A stretch of DNA of 64,000 nt from Paratinospora sagittata (GCA_035771175.1 JAYMFD010001271.1:1860001-1924000); one strand, 5' to 3'. Positions 1 to 11,737 are shown, numbered from the stretch's first letter. Made by a program: numbers and translations. Notes: generated by a model from the letters alone, not told the origin.

Positions 1-1174
1 TAGGGTTGAATAACCAAAAATCAAATTTTCTGAAGAATTGCCTACAACGCGCTATCCCTTTTGATAACTCGCTATAAAGTAGTTACCGTGATCTTTCGAT
101 TTTTAATAAAATGGGCAATAGCGTGCAATAGGCCTAGATTGCACGCTAACGGAAAGTCCAAAAAACTCGAGCTCTTGGGTATGTGTATATCGACTTACAA
201 TAGCCGGCTATAAGTCATTAGGGGGCATGATACATAACCCAATTGCATGCTATCCAAGTTTGAGTTAGAAATCTCACCTTTCTAACGAGAAAAACGGATG
301 CCCTTTCCCTTGCTCAATTTTTCCATTCCTTACACAGTTTTGACGGGGAATCGTAACTGAAATATTCTCCACTAAGACATGGATGATGCCCTTTGTTTCG
401 CAAGGCCAAAACAACTTTAGATTAAACAATGTCTTGAATTCAAATCATTTCCTACTCTCTTGCTCTTTAAGCTGCAATTGCTAATTTAATAAAACACTCA
501 TTGTCTAATTTTCAAAGATACAACACACACGATTTCAGCAAGTTAGACTGAGCTTTCCGAAGAGTATTTCAAAAGAAGAAAGTCGTGATTCTTGCATTGC
601 CAATAAATGCTTCGACCCGAATCAAAGTTGGAAACTGTCTTGAAGATAACTTCATTATTTAACAAGTTCTTCATTATATCCCTTTTGTGCTGAGAATTTA
701 AGAAGCATTTCATTGTTTTAAACTGTAAGTATATGAAGTGTTCGTAGTAAGAGAACACAACACATCACCTATATTCTTTCTCTGAGAGCTACAACTAATC
801 ATCAAGAACACATCAAATTTTAGCTATCAAAGTCTACAAAGATCAAGCTCTAAGAACGAGGACATATCTCAATGCTAATGCGTTAGTTCAATCTTAGGTG
901 TGTAGGGTAACCTCTAGATCAATCTCAGCACGAAAACTCACTAAATTGCAAAGTCTTCAATATCACTTGGATTTAGTATTTGATTTTGACAAAATATTTT
1001 CCGAATGGTTTTAATCATAATTTCAATGAGTTCTGAATGATTTAAAAGTGTTTTGAGTCAATGAAATGGTTCTTAAGTGTTAAAATATTTGTTTTTCCAA
1101 AATTGGGCTATCCACCACTGTGCCGAAATTTTACAAAAGGTAATAGCGCACTATCAGTGTTGATAGCACGCTGA
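1..1174 (+). repeat. Monomer 1 (1174 bp), type A1
   Basis: Markers: TTTTTAATAAAA, AGCCGGCT, ATACATAACC, CACCTTTCTAAC, CGGATGCC, GTTTCGCAAGG, GTGTTCGTAGTAA, CTCTAGATC, TTCCGAATGG, and a tail CCACTGTGCCG. It is identical by eye to monomer 4. Confidence 0.95.
119..148 (+). repeat. Inverted repeat, 11-bp arms, 8-nt loop (representative copy)
   Basis: TAGCGTGCAAT (119-129) and ATTGCACGCTA (138-148) are exact reverse complements around AGGCCTAG, which itself contains the palindrome AGGCCT. The structure recurs at the same offset in nearly every monomer, for example at 61129-61158. A few copies have one broken pair: copies 9, 19, 20, 23, 24, 26, 35 and 37. The two arms are the third pair of the 74-bp sub-repeat cores, so the dyad may be a by-product of that periodicity. 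Confidence 0.85.
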
Positions 1175-1430
1175 TAGGGTTGAATAACCAAAATCAAATT
1201 TTCCACAAAATTGCCTACAACGCGCTATCCCTTTTGATAACTCGCTATAAAGTAGTTACCATGATGTTTCGATTTTTACTAAAATGGGCAATAGCGTGCA
1301 ATAGGCCTAGATTGCACGCTAACGGAAAGTCCAAAAAAGTCGAGCTCTTGGGTATGTGTATATCGACTTACAATAGCCCGCTATAAGTCATTAGGGGGCA
1401 TGATACACAACCCAATTGCATGCTATCCAA
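1135..1430 (+). repeat. Internal 74-bp sub-repeat domain (representative copy)
   Basis: Three ungapped 74-bp units lie at 1135-1208, 1209-1282 and 1283-1356. Units one and two match at about 28 of the first 46 positions, and one and three at a similar level. Each holds two near-palindromic cores 20 bp apart: AGCGCACT/AGCACGCT, AACGCGCT/AACTCGCT and AGCGTGCA/TGCACGCT. Their centres are at 1148.5, 1168.5, 1222.5, 1242.5, 1296.5 and 1316.5. Two further cores, AGCCCGCT (centre 1378.5) and TGCATGCT (1420.5), are off the period. Most other copies have one extra A in the first unit, giving 75 + 74 bp. The domain spans every monomer junction in the window. Confidence 0.85.
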
Positions 1431-2347
1431 GTTTGAGTTAGAAATCTCACATTTCTAACGAGAAAAACGGAGGCCCTTTCCCTTGCTCGATTTTTCCATT
1501 CCTTACACAATTTTGACGGGGAATCGTAACTGAAATATTCTCCACTAAGACATGGATGATGCCCATTGTTTCGCACGGCCAAAACAACTTTAGATTAAAC
1601 AATGTCTTGAATTCAAATCATTTCCTACTCTCTTGCTCTTTAAGCTGCAATTGCTAATTTAATAAAACACTCATTGTCTAATTTTCAAAGATTCAACACA
1701 CACGATTTCAGCAAGTTAGACTGAGCTTTCCGAAGAGTATTTCAAAAGAAGAAAGTCGTGATTCTTGCATTGCCAATAAATGCTTCGACCCGAATCAAAA
1801 TTGGAAACTGTCTTGAAGATAACTTCATTATTTAACAAGTTCTTCATTATATCCCTTTTGTGCTGAGAATTTAAGAAGCATTTCATTGTTTTAAACTGTA
1901 AGTATATGAAGTGTTCGTAGTAAGAGAACACAACACATCACCTATATTCTTTCTCTGAGAGCTACAACTAATCATCAAGAACACATCAAATTATAGCTAT
2001 AAAAGTCTACAAAGATCAAGCTCTAAGAACGAGGACATATCTCAATGCTAATGCGTTAGTTCAATCTTAGGTGTGTAGGGTAACCTCTCGATCAATCTCA
2101 GCACGAAAACTCACTAAATTGCAAAGTCTTCAATATCACTTGGATTTAGTATTTGATTTTGACAAAATATTTTCTGAAAGGTTTTAATCATAATTTCAAT
2201 GAGTTCTGAATGATTTAAAAGTGTTTTGAGTCAATGAAATGGTTCTTAAGTATTAAAATATTAGTTTTTCCAAAATCGGGCTATCGACCACTTTGCCAAA
2301 ATATTACAAAAGGTAATAGCGCACTATCACTGTTGATAGCACGCTGA
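1175..2347 (+). repeat. Monomer 2 (1173 bp), type A2
   Basis: It lacks one A (AACCAAAATC), which explains its length. Markers: TTCCACAAAAT, AAGTCGAGCTC (no XhoI site), CACATTTCTAAC, ACAATTTTGACGG, TATAGCTATAAAAG, TTTCTGAAAGG, and a tail TATCGACCACTTTGCC. ACCATGATG at 1259 is unique to this copy. Confidence 0.95.
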
Positions 2348-3521
2348 TAGGGTTGAATAACCAAAAATCAAATTTTCCGAAGAATTGCCTACAACGCGCT
2401 ATCCCTTTTGATAACTCGCTATAAAGTAGTTACCGTGATGTTTCGATTTTTACTAAAATGGGCAATAGCGTGCAATAGGCCTAGATTGCACGCTAACGGA
2501 AAGTCCAAAAAAGTCGAGCTCTTGGGTATGTGTATATCGACTTACAATAGCCCGCTATAAGTCATTAGGGGGCATGATACACAACCCAATTGCATGCTAT
2601 CCAAGTTTGAGTTAGAAATCTCACATTTCTAACGAGAAAAACGGAGGCCCTTTCCCTTGCTCGATTTTTCCATTCCTTACACAATTTTGACGGGGAATCG
2701 TAACAGAAATATTCTCCACTAAGACATGGATGATGCCCATTGTTTCGCACGGCCAAAACAACTTTAGATTAAACAATGTCTTGAATTCAAATCATTTCCT
2801 ACTCTCTTGCTCTTTAAGCTGCAATTGCTAATTTAATAAAACACTCATTGTCTAATTTTCAAAGATTCAACACACACGATTTCAGCAAGTTAGACTGAGC
2901 TTTCCGAAGAGTATTTCAAAAGAAGAAAGTCGTGATTCTTGCATTGCCAATAAATGCTTCGACCCGAATCAAAATTGGAAACTGTCTTGAAGATAACTTC
3001 ATTATTTAACAAGTTCTTCATTATATCCCTTTTGTGCTGAGAATTTAAGAAGCATTTCATTGTTTTAAACTGTAAGTATATGAAGTGTTCGTAGTAAGAG
3101 AACACAACACATCACCTATATTCTTTCTCTGAGAGCTACAACTAATCATCAAGAACACATCAAATTATAGCTATAAAAGTCTACAAAGATCAAGCTCTAA
3201 GAACGAGGACATATCTCAATGCTAATGCGTTAGTTCAATCTTAGGTGTGTAGGGTAACCTCTCGATCAATCTCAGCACGAAAACTCACTAAATTGCAAAG
3301 TCTTCAATATCACTTGGATTTAGTATTTGATTTTGACAAAATATTTTCTGAAAGGTTTTAATCATAATTTCAATGAGTTCTGAATGATTTAAAAGTGTTT
3401 TGAGTCAATGAAATGGTTCTTAAGTGTTAAAATATTAGTTTTTCCAAAATCGGGCTATCGACCACTTTGCCAAAATATTACAAAAGGTAATAGCGCACTA
3501 TCACTGTTGATAGCACGCTGA
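2348..3521 (+). repeat. Monomer 3 (1174 bp), type A3
   Basis: Close to monomer 2 but with TTCCGAAGAATT, the full AACCAAAAATC run, and GTAACAGAAATATT instead of GTAACTGAAATATT. Confidence 0.95.
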
Positions 3522-4695
3522 TAGGGTTGAATAACCAAAAATCAAATTTTCTGAAGAATTGCCTACAACGCGCTATCCCTTTTGATAACTCGCTATAAAG
3601 TAGTTACCGTGATCTTTCGATTTTTAATAAAATGGGCAATAGCGTGCAATAGGCCTAGATTGCACGCTAACGGAAAGTCCAAAAAACTCGAGCTCTTGGG
3701 TATGTGTATATCGACTTACAATAGCCGGCTATAAGTCATTAGGGGGCATGATACATAACCCAATTGCATGCTATCCAAGTTTGAGTTAGAAATCTCACCT
3801 TTCTAACGAGAAAAACGGATGCCCTTTCCCTTGCTCAATTTTTCCATTCCTTACACAGTTTTGACGGGGAATCGTAACTGAAATATTCTCCACTAAGACA
3901 TGGATGATGCCCTTTGTTTCGCAAGGCCAAAACAACTTTAGATTAAACAATGTCTTGAATTCAAATCATTTCCTACTCTCTTGCTCTTTAAGCTGCAATT
4001 GCTAATTTAATAAAACACTCATTGTCTAATTTTCAAAGATACAACACACACGATTTCAGCAAGTTAGACTGAGCTTTCCGAAGAGTATTTCAAAAGAAGA
4101 AAGTCGTGATTCTTGCATTGCCAATAAATGCTTCGACCCGAATCAAAGTTGGAAACTGTCTTGAAGATAACTTCATTATTTAACAAGTTCTTCATTATAT
4201 CCCTTTTGTGCTGAGAATTTAAGAAGCATTTCATTGTTTTAAACTGTAAGTATATGAAGTGTTCGTAGTAAGAGAACACAACACATCACCTATATTCTTT
4301 CTCTGAGAGCTACAACTAATCATCAAGAACACATCAAATTTTAGCTATCAAAGTCTACAAAGATCAAGCTCTAAGAACGAGGACATATCTCAATGCTAAT
4401 GCGTTAGTTCAATCTTAGGTGTGTAGGGTAACCTCTAGATCAATCTCAGCACGAAAACTCACTAAATTGCAAAGTCTTCAATATCACTTGGATTTAGTAT
4501 TTGATTTTGACAAAATATTTTCCGAATGGTTTTAATCATAATTTCAATGAGTTCTGAATGATTTAAAAGTGTTTTGAGTCAATGAAATGGTTCTTAAGTG
4601 TTAAAATATTTGTTTTTCCAAAATTGGGCTATCCACCACTGTGCCGAAATTTTACAAAAGGTAATAGCGCACTATCAGTGTTGATAGCACGCTGA
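3522..4695 (+). repeat. Monomer 4 (1174 bp), type A1
   Basis: First monomer of the second H1 trimer. I see no difference from monomer 1. Confidence 0.95.
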
Positions 4696-5868
4696 TAGGG
4701 TTGAATAACCAAAATCAAATTTTCCACAAAATTGCCTACAACGCGCTATCCCTTTTGATAACTCGCTATAAAGTAGTTACCGTGATGTTTCGATTTTTAC
4801 TAAAATGGGCAATAGCGTGCAATAGGCCTAGATTGCACGCTAACGGAAAGTCCAAAAAAGTCGAGCTCTTGGGTATGTGTATATCGACTTACAATAGCCC
4901 GCTATAAGTCATTAGGGGGCATGATACACAACCCAATTGCATGCTATCCAAGTTTGAGTTAGAAATCTCACATTTCTAACGAGAAAAACGGAGGCCCTTT
5001 CCCTTGCTCGATTTTTCCATTCCTTACACAATTTTGACGGGGAATCGTAACTGAAATATTCTCCACTAAGACATGGATGATGCCCATTGTTTCGCACGGC
5101 CAAAACAACTTTAGATTAAACAATGTCTTGAATTCAAATCATTTCCTACTCTCTTGCTCTTTAAGCTGCAATTGCTAATTTAATAAAACACTCATTGTCT
5201 AATTTTCAAAGATTCAACACACACGATTTCAGCAAGTTAGACTGAGCTTTCCGAAGAGTATTTCAAAAGAAGAAAGTCGTGATTCTTGCATTGCCAATAA
5301 ATGCTTCGACCCGAATCAAAATTGGAAACTGTCTTGAAGATAACTTCATTATTTAACAAGTTCTTCATTATATCCCTTTTGTGCTGAGAATTTAAGAAGC
5401 ATTTCATTGTTTTAAACTGTAAGTATATGAAGTGTTCGTAGTAAGAGAACACAACACATCACCTATATTCTTTCTCTGAGAGCTACAACTAATCATCAAG
5501 AACACATCAAATTATAGCTATAAAAGTCTACAAAGATCAAGCTCTAAGAACGAGGACATATCTCAATGCTAATGCGTTAGTTCAATCTTAGGTGTGTAGG
5601 GTAACCTCTCGATCAATCTCAGCACGAAAACTCACTAAATTGCAAAGTCTTCAATATCACTTGGATTTAGTATTTGATTTTGACAAAATATTTTCTGAAA
5701 GGTTTTAATCATAATTTCAATGAGTTCTGAATGATTTAAAAGTGTTTTGAGTCAATGAAATGGTTCTTAAGTATTAAAATATTAGTTTTTCCAAAATCGG
5801 GCTATCGACCACTTTGCCAAAATATTACAAAAGGTAATAGCGCACTATCACTGTTGATAGCACGCTGA
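4696..5868 (+). repeat. Monomer 5 (1173 bp), type A2
   Basis: Same as monomer 2 except G at 4782, where monomer 2 has A. Confidence 0.95.
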
Positions 5869-7042
5869 TAGGGTTGAATAACCAAAAATCAAATTTTCCG
5901 AAGAATTGCCTACAACGCGCTATCCCTTTTGATAACTCGCTATAAAGTAGTTACCGTGATGTTTCGATTTTTACTAAAATGGGCAATAGCGTGCAATAGG
6001 CCTAGATTGCACGCTAACGGAAAGTCCAAAAAAGTCGAGCTCTTGGGTATGTGTATATCGACTTACAATAGCCCGCTATAAGTCATTAGGGGGCATGATA
6101 CACAACCCAATTGCATGCTATCCAAGTTTGAGTTAGAAATCTCACATTTCTAACGAGAAAAACGGAGGCCCTTTCCCTTGCTCGATTTTTCCATTCCTTA
6201 CACAATTTTGACGGGGAATCGTAACAGAAATATTCTCCACTAAGACATGGATGATGCCCATTGTTTCGCACGGCCAAAACAACTTTAGATTAAACAATGT
6301 CTTGAATTCAAATCATTTCCTACTCTCTTGCTCTTTAAGCTGCAATTGCTAATTTAATAAAACACTCATTGTCTAATTTTCAAAGATTCAACACACACGA
6401 TTTCAGCAAGTTAGACTGAGCTTTCCGAAGAGTATTTCAAAAGAAGAAAGTCGTGATTCTTGCATTGCCAATAAATGCTTCGACCCGAATCAAAATTGGA
6501 AACTGTCTTGAAGATAACTTCATTATTTAACAAGTTCTTCATTATATCCCTTTTGTGCTGAGAATTTAAGAAGCATTTCATTGTTTTAAACTGTAAGTAT
6601 ATGAAGTGTTCGTAGTAAGAGAACACAACACATCACCTATATTCTTTCTCTGAGAGCTACAACTAATCATCAAGAACACATTAAATTATAGCTATAAAAG
6701 TCTACAAAGATCAAGCTCTAAGAACGAGGACATATCTCAATGCTAATGCGTTAGTTCAATCTTAGGTGTGTAGGGTAACCTCTCGATCAATCTCAGCACG
6801 AAAACTCACTAAATTGCAAAGTCTTCAATATCACTTGGATTTAGTATTTGATTTTGACAAAATATTTTCTGAAAGGTTTTAATCATAATTTCAATGAGTT
6901 CTGAATGATTTAAAAGTGTTTTGAGTCAATGAAATGGTTCTTAAGTGTTAAAATATTAGTTTTTCCAAAATCGGGCTATCGACCACTTTGCCAAAATATT
7001 ACAAAAGGTAATAGCGCACTATCACTGTTGATAGCACGCTGA
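5869..7042 (+). repeat. Monomer 6 (1174 bp), type A3
   Basis: Same as monomer 3, including GTAACAGAAATATT, except ACATTAAATT at 6682 for ACATCAAATT. Confidence 0.95.
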
Positions 7043-8216
7043 TAGGGTTGAATAACCAAAAATCAAATTTTCCGAAGAATTGCCTACAACGTGCTATCCC
7101 TTTTGATAACTCGCTATAAAGTAGTTACCGTGATCTTTCGATTTTTAATAAAATGGGCAATAGCGTGCAATAGGCCTAGATTGCACGCTAACGGAAAGTC
7201 CAAAAAACTCGAGCTCTTGGGTATGTGTATATCGACTTACAATAGCCGGCTATAAGTCATTAGGGGGCATGATACATAACCCAATTGCATGCTATCCAAG
7301 TTTGAGTTAGAAATCTCACCTTTCTAACGAGAAAAACGGATGCCCTTTCCCTTGCTCGATTTTTCCATTCCTTACACAGTTTTGACGGGGAATCGTAACT
7401 GAAATATTCTCCACTAAGACATGGATGATGCCCTTTGTTTCGCAAGGCCAAAACAACTTTAGATTAAACAATGTCTTGAATTCAAATCATTTCCTACTCT
7501 CTTGCTCTTTAAGCTGCAATTGCTAATTTAATAAAACACTCATTGTCTAATTTTCAAAGATACAACACACACGATTTCAGCAAGTTAGACTAAGCTTTCC
7601 GAAGAGTATTTCAAAAGAAGAAAGTCGTGATTCTTGCATTGCCAATAAATGCTTCGACCCGAATCAAAGTTGGAAACTGTCTTGAAGATAACTTCATTAT
7701 TTAACAAGTTCTTCATTATATCCCTTTTGTGCTGAGAATTTAAGAAGCATTTCATTGTTTTAAACTGTAAGTATATGAAGTGTTCGTAGTAAGAGAACAC
7801 AACACATCACCTATATTCTTTCTCTGAGAGCTACAACTAATCATCAAGAACACATCAAATTTTAGCTATCAAAGTCTACAAAGATCAAGCTCTAAGAACG
7901 AGGACATATCTCAATGCTAATGCGTTAGTTCAATCTTAGGTGTGTAGGGTAACCTCTAGATCAATCTCAGCACGAAAACTCACTAAATTGCAAAGTCTTC
8001 AATATCACTTGGATTTAGTATTTGATTTTGACAAAATATTTTCCGAATGGTTTTAATCATAATTTCAATGAGTTCTGAATGATTTAAAAGTGTTTTGAGT
8101 CAATGAAATGGTTCTTAAGTGTTAAAATATTAGTTTTTCCAAAATCGGGCTATCGACCACTTTGCCAAAATATAACAAAAGGTAATAGCGCACTATCAGT
8201 GTTGATAGCACGCTGA
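7043..8216 (+). repeat. Monomer 7 (1174 bp), A1 with an A3-like tail
   Basis: The body carries the A1 markers (AGCCGGCT, ATACATAACC, CACCTTTCTAAC, TTCCGAATGG), but from about 8125 the tail reads TATTAG and ATCGGGCTATCGACC as in monomers 2, 3, 5 and 6. Private changes: ACAACGTGC and AGACTAAGC. It looks like a recombinant. Confidence 0.93.
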
Positions 8217-9390
8217 TAGGGTTGAATAACCAAAAATCAAATTTTCCGAAAAATTGCCTACAACGCGCTATCCCTTTTGATAACTCGCTATAAAGTAGTT
8301 ACCGTGATCTTTCGATTTTTAATAAAATGGGCAATAGCGTGCAATAGGCCTAGATTGCACGCTAACGGAAAGTCCAAAAAACTCGAGCTCTTGGGTATGT
8401 GTATATCGACTTACAATGGCCCACTATAAGTCATTAGGGGGCATGATACACAACCCAATTGCATGCTATCCAAGTTTGAGTTAGAAATCTCACATTTCTA
8501 ACGAGGAAAACGGAGGCCCTTTCCCTTGCTCGATTTTTCCATTCCTTACACAGTTTTGACGGGGAATCGTAACTGAAATATTCTCCACTAAGACATGGAT
8601 GATGCCCATTGTTTCGCACGGCCAAAACAACTTTAGATTAAACAATGTTTTGAATTCAAATCATTTCCTACTCTCTTGCTCTTTAAACTGCAATTGCTAA
8701 TTTAATAAAACACTCATTGTCTAATTTTCAAAGATTCAACACACACGATTTCAGCAAGTTAGACTGAGCTTTCCGAAGAGTATTTCAAAAGAAGAAATTC
8801 GTGATTCTTGCATTGCCAATAAATGCTTCGACCCGAATCAAAGTTGGAAACTGTCTTGAAGATAACTTCATTATTTAACAAGTTCTTCATTATATCCCTT
8901 TTGTGCTGAGATTTTAAGAAGCATTTCATTGTTTTAAACTGTAAGTATATGAAGTGTTCTCTGTAAGAGAACACAACACATCACCTATATTCTTTCTCTG
9001 AGAGCTACAACTAATCATCAAGAACACATCAAATTATAGCTATCAAAGTCTACAAAGATCAAGCTCTAAGAACGAGGACATATCTCAATGCTAATGCGTT
9101 AGTTCAATCTTAGGTGTGTAGGGTAACCTCTCGATCAATCTCAGCACGAAAACTCACTAAATTGCAAAGTCTTCAATATCACTTGGATTTAGTATTTGAT
9201 TTTGACAAAATATTTTACGAAAGGTTTTAATCATAATTTCAATGAGTTTTGAATGATTTAAAAGTGTTTTGAGTCAATGAAATGGTTCTTAAGTGTTAAA
9301 ATATTTGTTTTTCCAAAATTGGGCTATCCACCACTGTGCCGAAATTTTACAAAAGGTAATAGCGCACTATCAGTGTTGATAGCACGCTGA
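8217..9390 (+). repeat. Monomer 8 (1174 bp)
   Basis: Private changes: ACAATGGCCCACTAT, AACGAGGAAAACGG, GAAATTCGTGATT and TTTTACGAAAGG. It is the first copy with AATGTTTTG and with the 8-bp-arm hairpin (GTGTTCTCTGTAAG). Confidence 0.93.
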
Positions 9391-10563
9391 TAGGGTTGAA
9401 TAACCAAAAATCAAATTTTCCAGAAAATTGCCTACAACGCGCTATCCCTTTTGATAACTCGCTATAAAGTAGTTACCGTGATGTTTCGATTTTTACTAAA
9501 ATGGGCAATAGCGTGCAATAGGCCTAGATTGCCCGCTAACGGAAAGTCCAAAAAACTCGAGCTCTTGGGTATGTGTATATCGACTTACAATAGCCCGCTA
9601 TAAGTCATTAGGGGGCATGATACACAACCCAATTGCATGCTATCCAAGTTTGAGTTAGAAATCTCACCTTTCTAACGAGAAAAACGGATGCCCCTTCCCT
9701 TGCTCGATTTTTCCATTCCTTACACAGTTTTGACGGGGAATCGTAACTGAAATATTCTCCACTAAGACATGGATGATGCCCTTTGTTTCGCACGGCCAAA
9801 ACAACTTTAGATTAAACAATGTTTTGAATTCAAATCATTTCCTACTCTCTTGCTCTTTAAACTGCAATTGCTAATTTAATAAAACACTCATTGTCTAATT
9901 TTCAAAGATACAACACACACGATTTCAGCAAGTTAGACTGAGCTTTCCGAAGAGTATTTCAAAAGAAGAAAGTCGTGATTCTTCCATTGCCAATAAATGC
10001 TTCGACCCGAATCAAAGTTGGAAACTGTCTTGAAGATAACTTCATTATTTAACAAGTTCTTCATTATATCCCTTTGTGCTGAGATTTTAAGAAGCATTTC
10101 ATTGTTTTAAACTGTAAGTATATGAAGTGTTCTCAGTAAGAGAACACAACACATCACCTATATTCTTTCTCTGAGAGCTATAACTAATCATCAAGAACAC
10201 ATCAAATTATAGCTATCAAAGTCTACAAAGATCAAGCTCTAAGAACGAGGACATATCTCAATGCTAATGCGTTAGTTCAATCTTAGGTGTGTAGGGTAAC
10301 CTCTCGATCAATCTCAGCACGAAAACTCACTAAATTGCAAAGTCTTCAATATCACTTGGATTTAGTATTTGATTTTGACAAAATATTTTCCGAAAGGTTT
10401 TAATCATAATTTCAATGAGTTTTGAATGATTTAAAAGTGTTTTGAGTCAATGAAATGGTTCTTAAGTGTTAAAATATTTGTTTTTCCAAAATTGGGCTAT
10501 CCACCACTGTGCCGAAATTTTACAAAAGGTAATAGCGCACTATCAGTGTTGATAGCACGCTGA
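9391..10563 (+). repeat. Monomer 9 (1173 bp)
   Basis: One T is lost in ATCCCTTTGTGC, which accounts for 1173 bp. It has CACCTTTCTAAC with GATGCCCCTTCCC. Private changes: GATTGCCCGCT, TTCTTCCATTGCC and GAGCTATAACT. Confidence 0.93.
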
Positions 10564-11737
10564 TAGGGTTGAATAACCAAAAATCAAATTTTCCAAAAAA
10601 TTGCCTACAACGCGCTATCCCTTTTGATAACTCGCTATAAAGTACTTACCGTGATGTTTCGATTTTTACTAAAATGGGCAATAGCGTGCAATAGGCCTAG
10701 ATTGCACGCTAACGGAAAGTCCAAAAAACTCGAGCTCTTGGGTATGTGTATATCGACTTACAATAGCCCGCTATAAGTCATTAGGGGGCATGATACACAA
10801 CCCAATTGCATGCTATCCAAGTTTGAGTTAGAAATCTCACATTTCTAACGAGAAAAACGGAGGCCCTTTCCCTTGCTCGATTTTTCCATTCCTTACACAG
10901 TTTTGACGGGGAATCGTAACTGAAATATTCTCCACTAAGACATGGATGATGCCCATTGTTTTGCACGGCCAAAACAACTTTAGATTAAACAATGTTTTGA
11001 ATTCAAATCATTTCCTACTCTCTTGCTCTTTAAACTGCAATTGCTAATTTAATAAAACACTCATTGTCTAATTTTCAAAGATACAACACACACGATTTCA
11101 GCAAGTTAGACTGAGCTTTCCGAAGACTATTTCAAAAGAAGAAAGTCGTGATTCTTGCATTGCCAATAAATGCTTCGACCCGAATCAAAGTTGGAAACTG
11201 TCTTGAAGATAACTTCATTATTTAACAAGTTCTTCATTATATCCCTTTTGTGCTGAGATTTTAAGAAGCATTTCATTGTTTTAAACTGTAAGTATATGAA
11301 GTGTTCTCAGTAAGAGAACCCAGCACATCACCTATATTCTTTCTCTGAGAGCTACAACTAATCATCAAGAACACATCAAATTATAGCTATCAAAGTCTAC
11401 AAAGATCAAGCACTAAGAACGAGGACATATCTCAATGCTAATGCGTTAGTTCAATCTTAGGTGTGTAGGGTAACCTCTAGATCAATCTCAGCACGAAAAC
11501 TCACTAAATTGCAAAGTCTTCAATATCACTTGGATTTAGTATTTGATTTTGACAAAATATTTTCCGAAAGGTTTTAATCATAATTGCAATGAGTTCTGAA
11601 TGATGTAAAAGTGTTTTGAGTCAATGAAATGGTTCTTAAGTGTTAAAATATTAGTTTTTCCAAAATCGGGCTATCGACCACTTTGCCAAAATATTACAAA
11701 AGGTAATAGCGCACTATCAGTGTTGATAGCACGCTGA
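10564..11737 (+). repeat. Monomer 10 (1174 bp)
   Basis: Private changes: AGTACTTACC, GAAGACTATTTC, AACCCAGCAC, AAGCACTAAG and AATTGCAATGAG with GATGTAAAAG. The tail is of the TATCGACC type, as in monomers 2 and 3. Confidence 0.93.

Larger units (their letters stand above)
1..7042 (+). repeat. Higher-order repeat H1: three-monomer unit (3521 bp) in two copies
   Basis: Positions 1-3521 and 3522-7042 match base for base except two substitutions that I found by eye: A at 1261 versus G at 4782, and C at 3161 versus T at 6682. Within one unit the three monomers differ at many sites (CACCTTTCTAAC then CACATTTCTAAC twice; GAATGG versus GAAAGG). The unit of recent duplication was therefore the trimer, not the monomer. 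The copy after it (7043-8216) continues the first monomer's type but with several differences, so the second repeat ends near 7042. Confidence 0.95.

Noticed and set aside
1..8. Telomere-like word TAGGGTT at each monomer start
   Set aside because: One isolated heptamer per 1.17 kb, never in tandem, so it is not an interstitial telomeric repeat.
66..80. TATA-like (CGCTATAAAG, and TATAGCTATAAAAG in some copies) and AATAAA words that could be promoter or polyadenylation signals
   Set aside because: Such words are expected by chance in AT-rich DNA and there is no transcription unit to support them.
750..1000. Long terminal repeat boundaries (TG...CA with short inverted ends) inside the monomer
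   Set aside because: No pair of termini with a flanking duplication or primer-binding site could be defined, so no mobile-element feature is called.
1391..1582. Recurring 61-77 codon open frames on the minus strand (about 63, 71 and 77 residues) and a 61-68 codon frame on the plus strand
   Set aside because: They recur only because the DNA recurs. A 1-bp deletion shared by the right-hand copies shifts one frame into another, the 77-residue versions start at TTG, one A-to-T change puts a stop in the upstream part in several copies, and variants show no codon pattern. I recognise no domain.
1800..1815. CENP-B-box-like core GTTGGAAAC (AAAGTTGGAAACTGTC in most copies; AAAATTGGAAACTGTC here)
   Set aside because: The essential TTCG and CGGG parts of the mammalian box are absent; only the variable middle matches, and copies 47 and 51 have TTTGAAAC.
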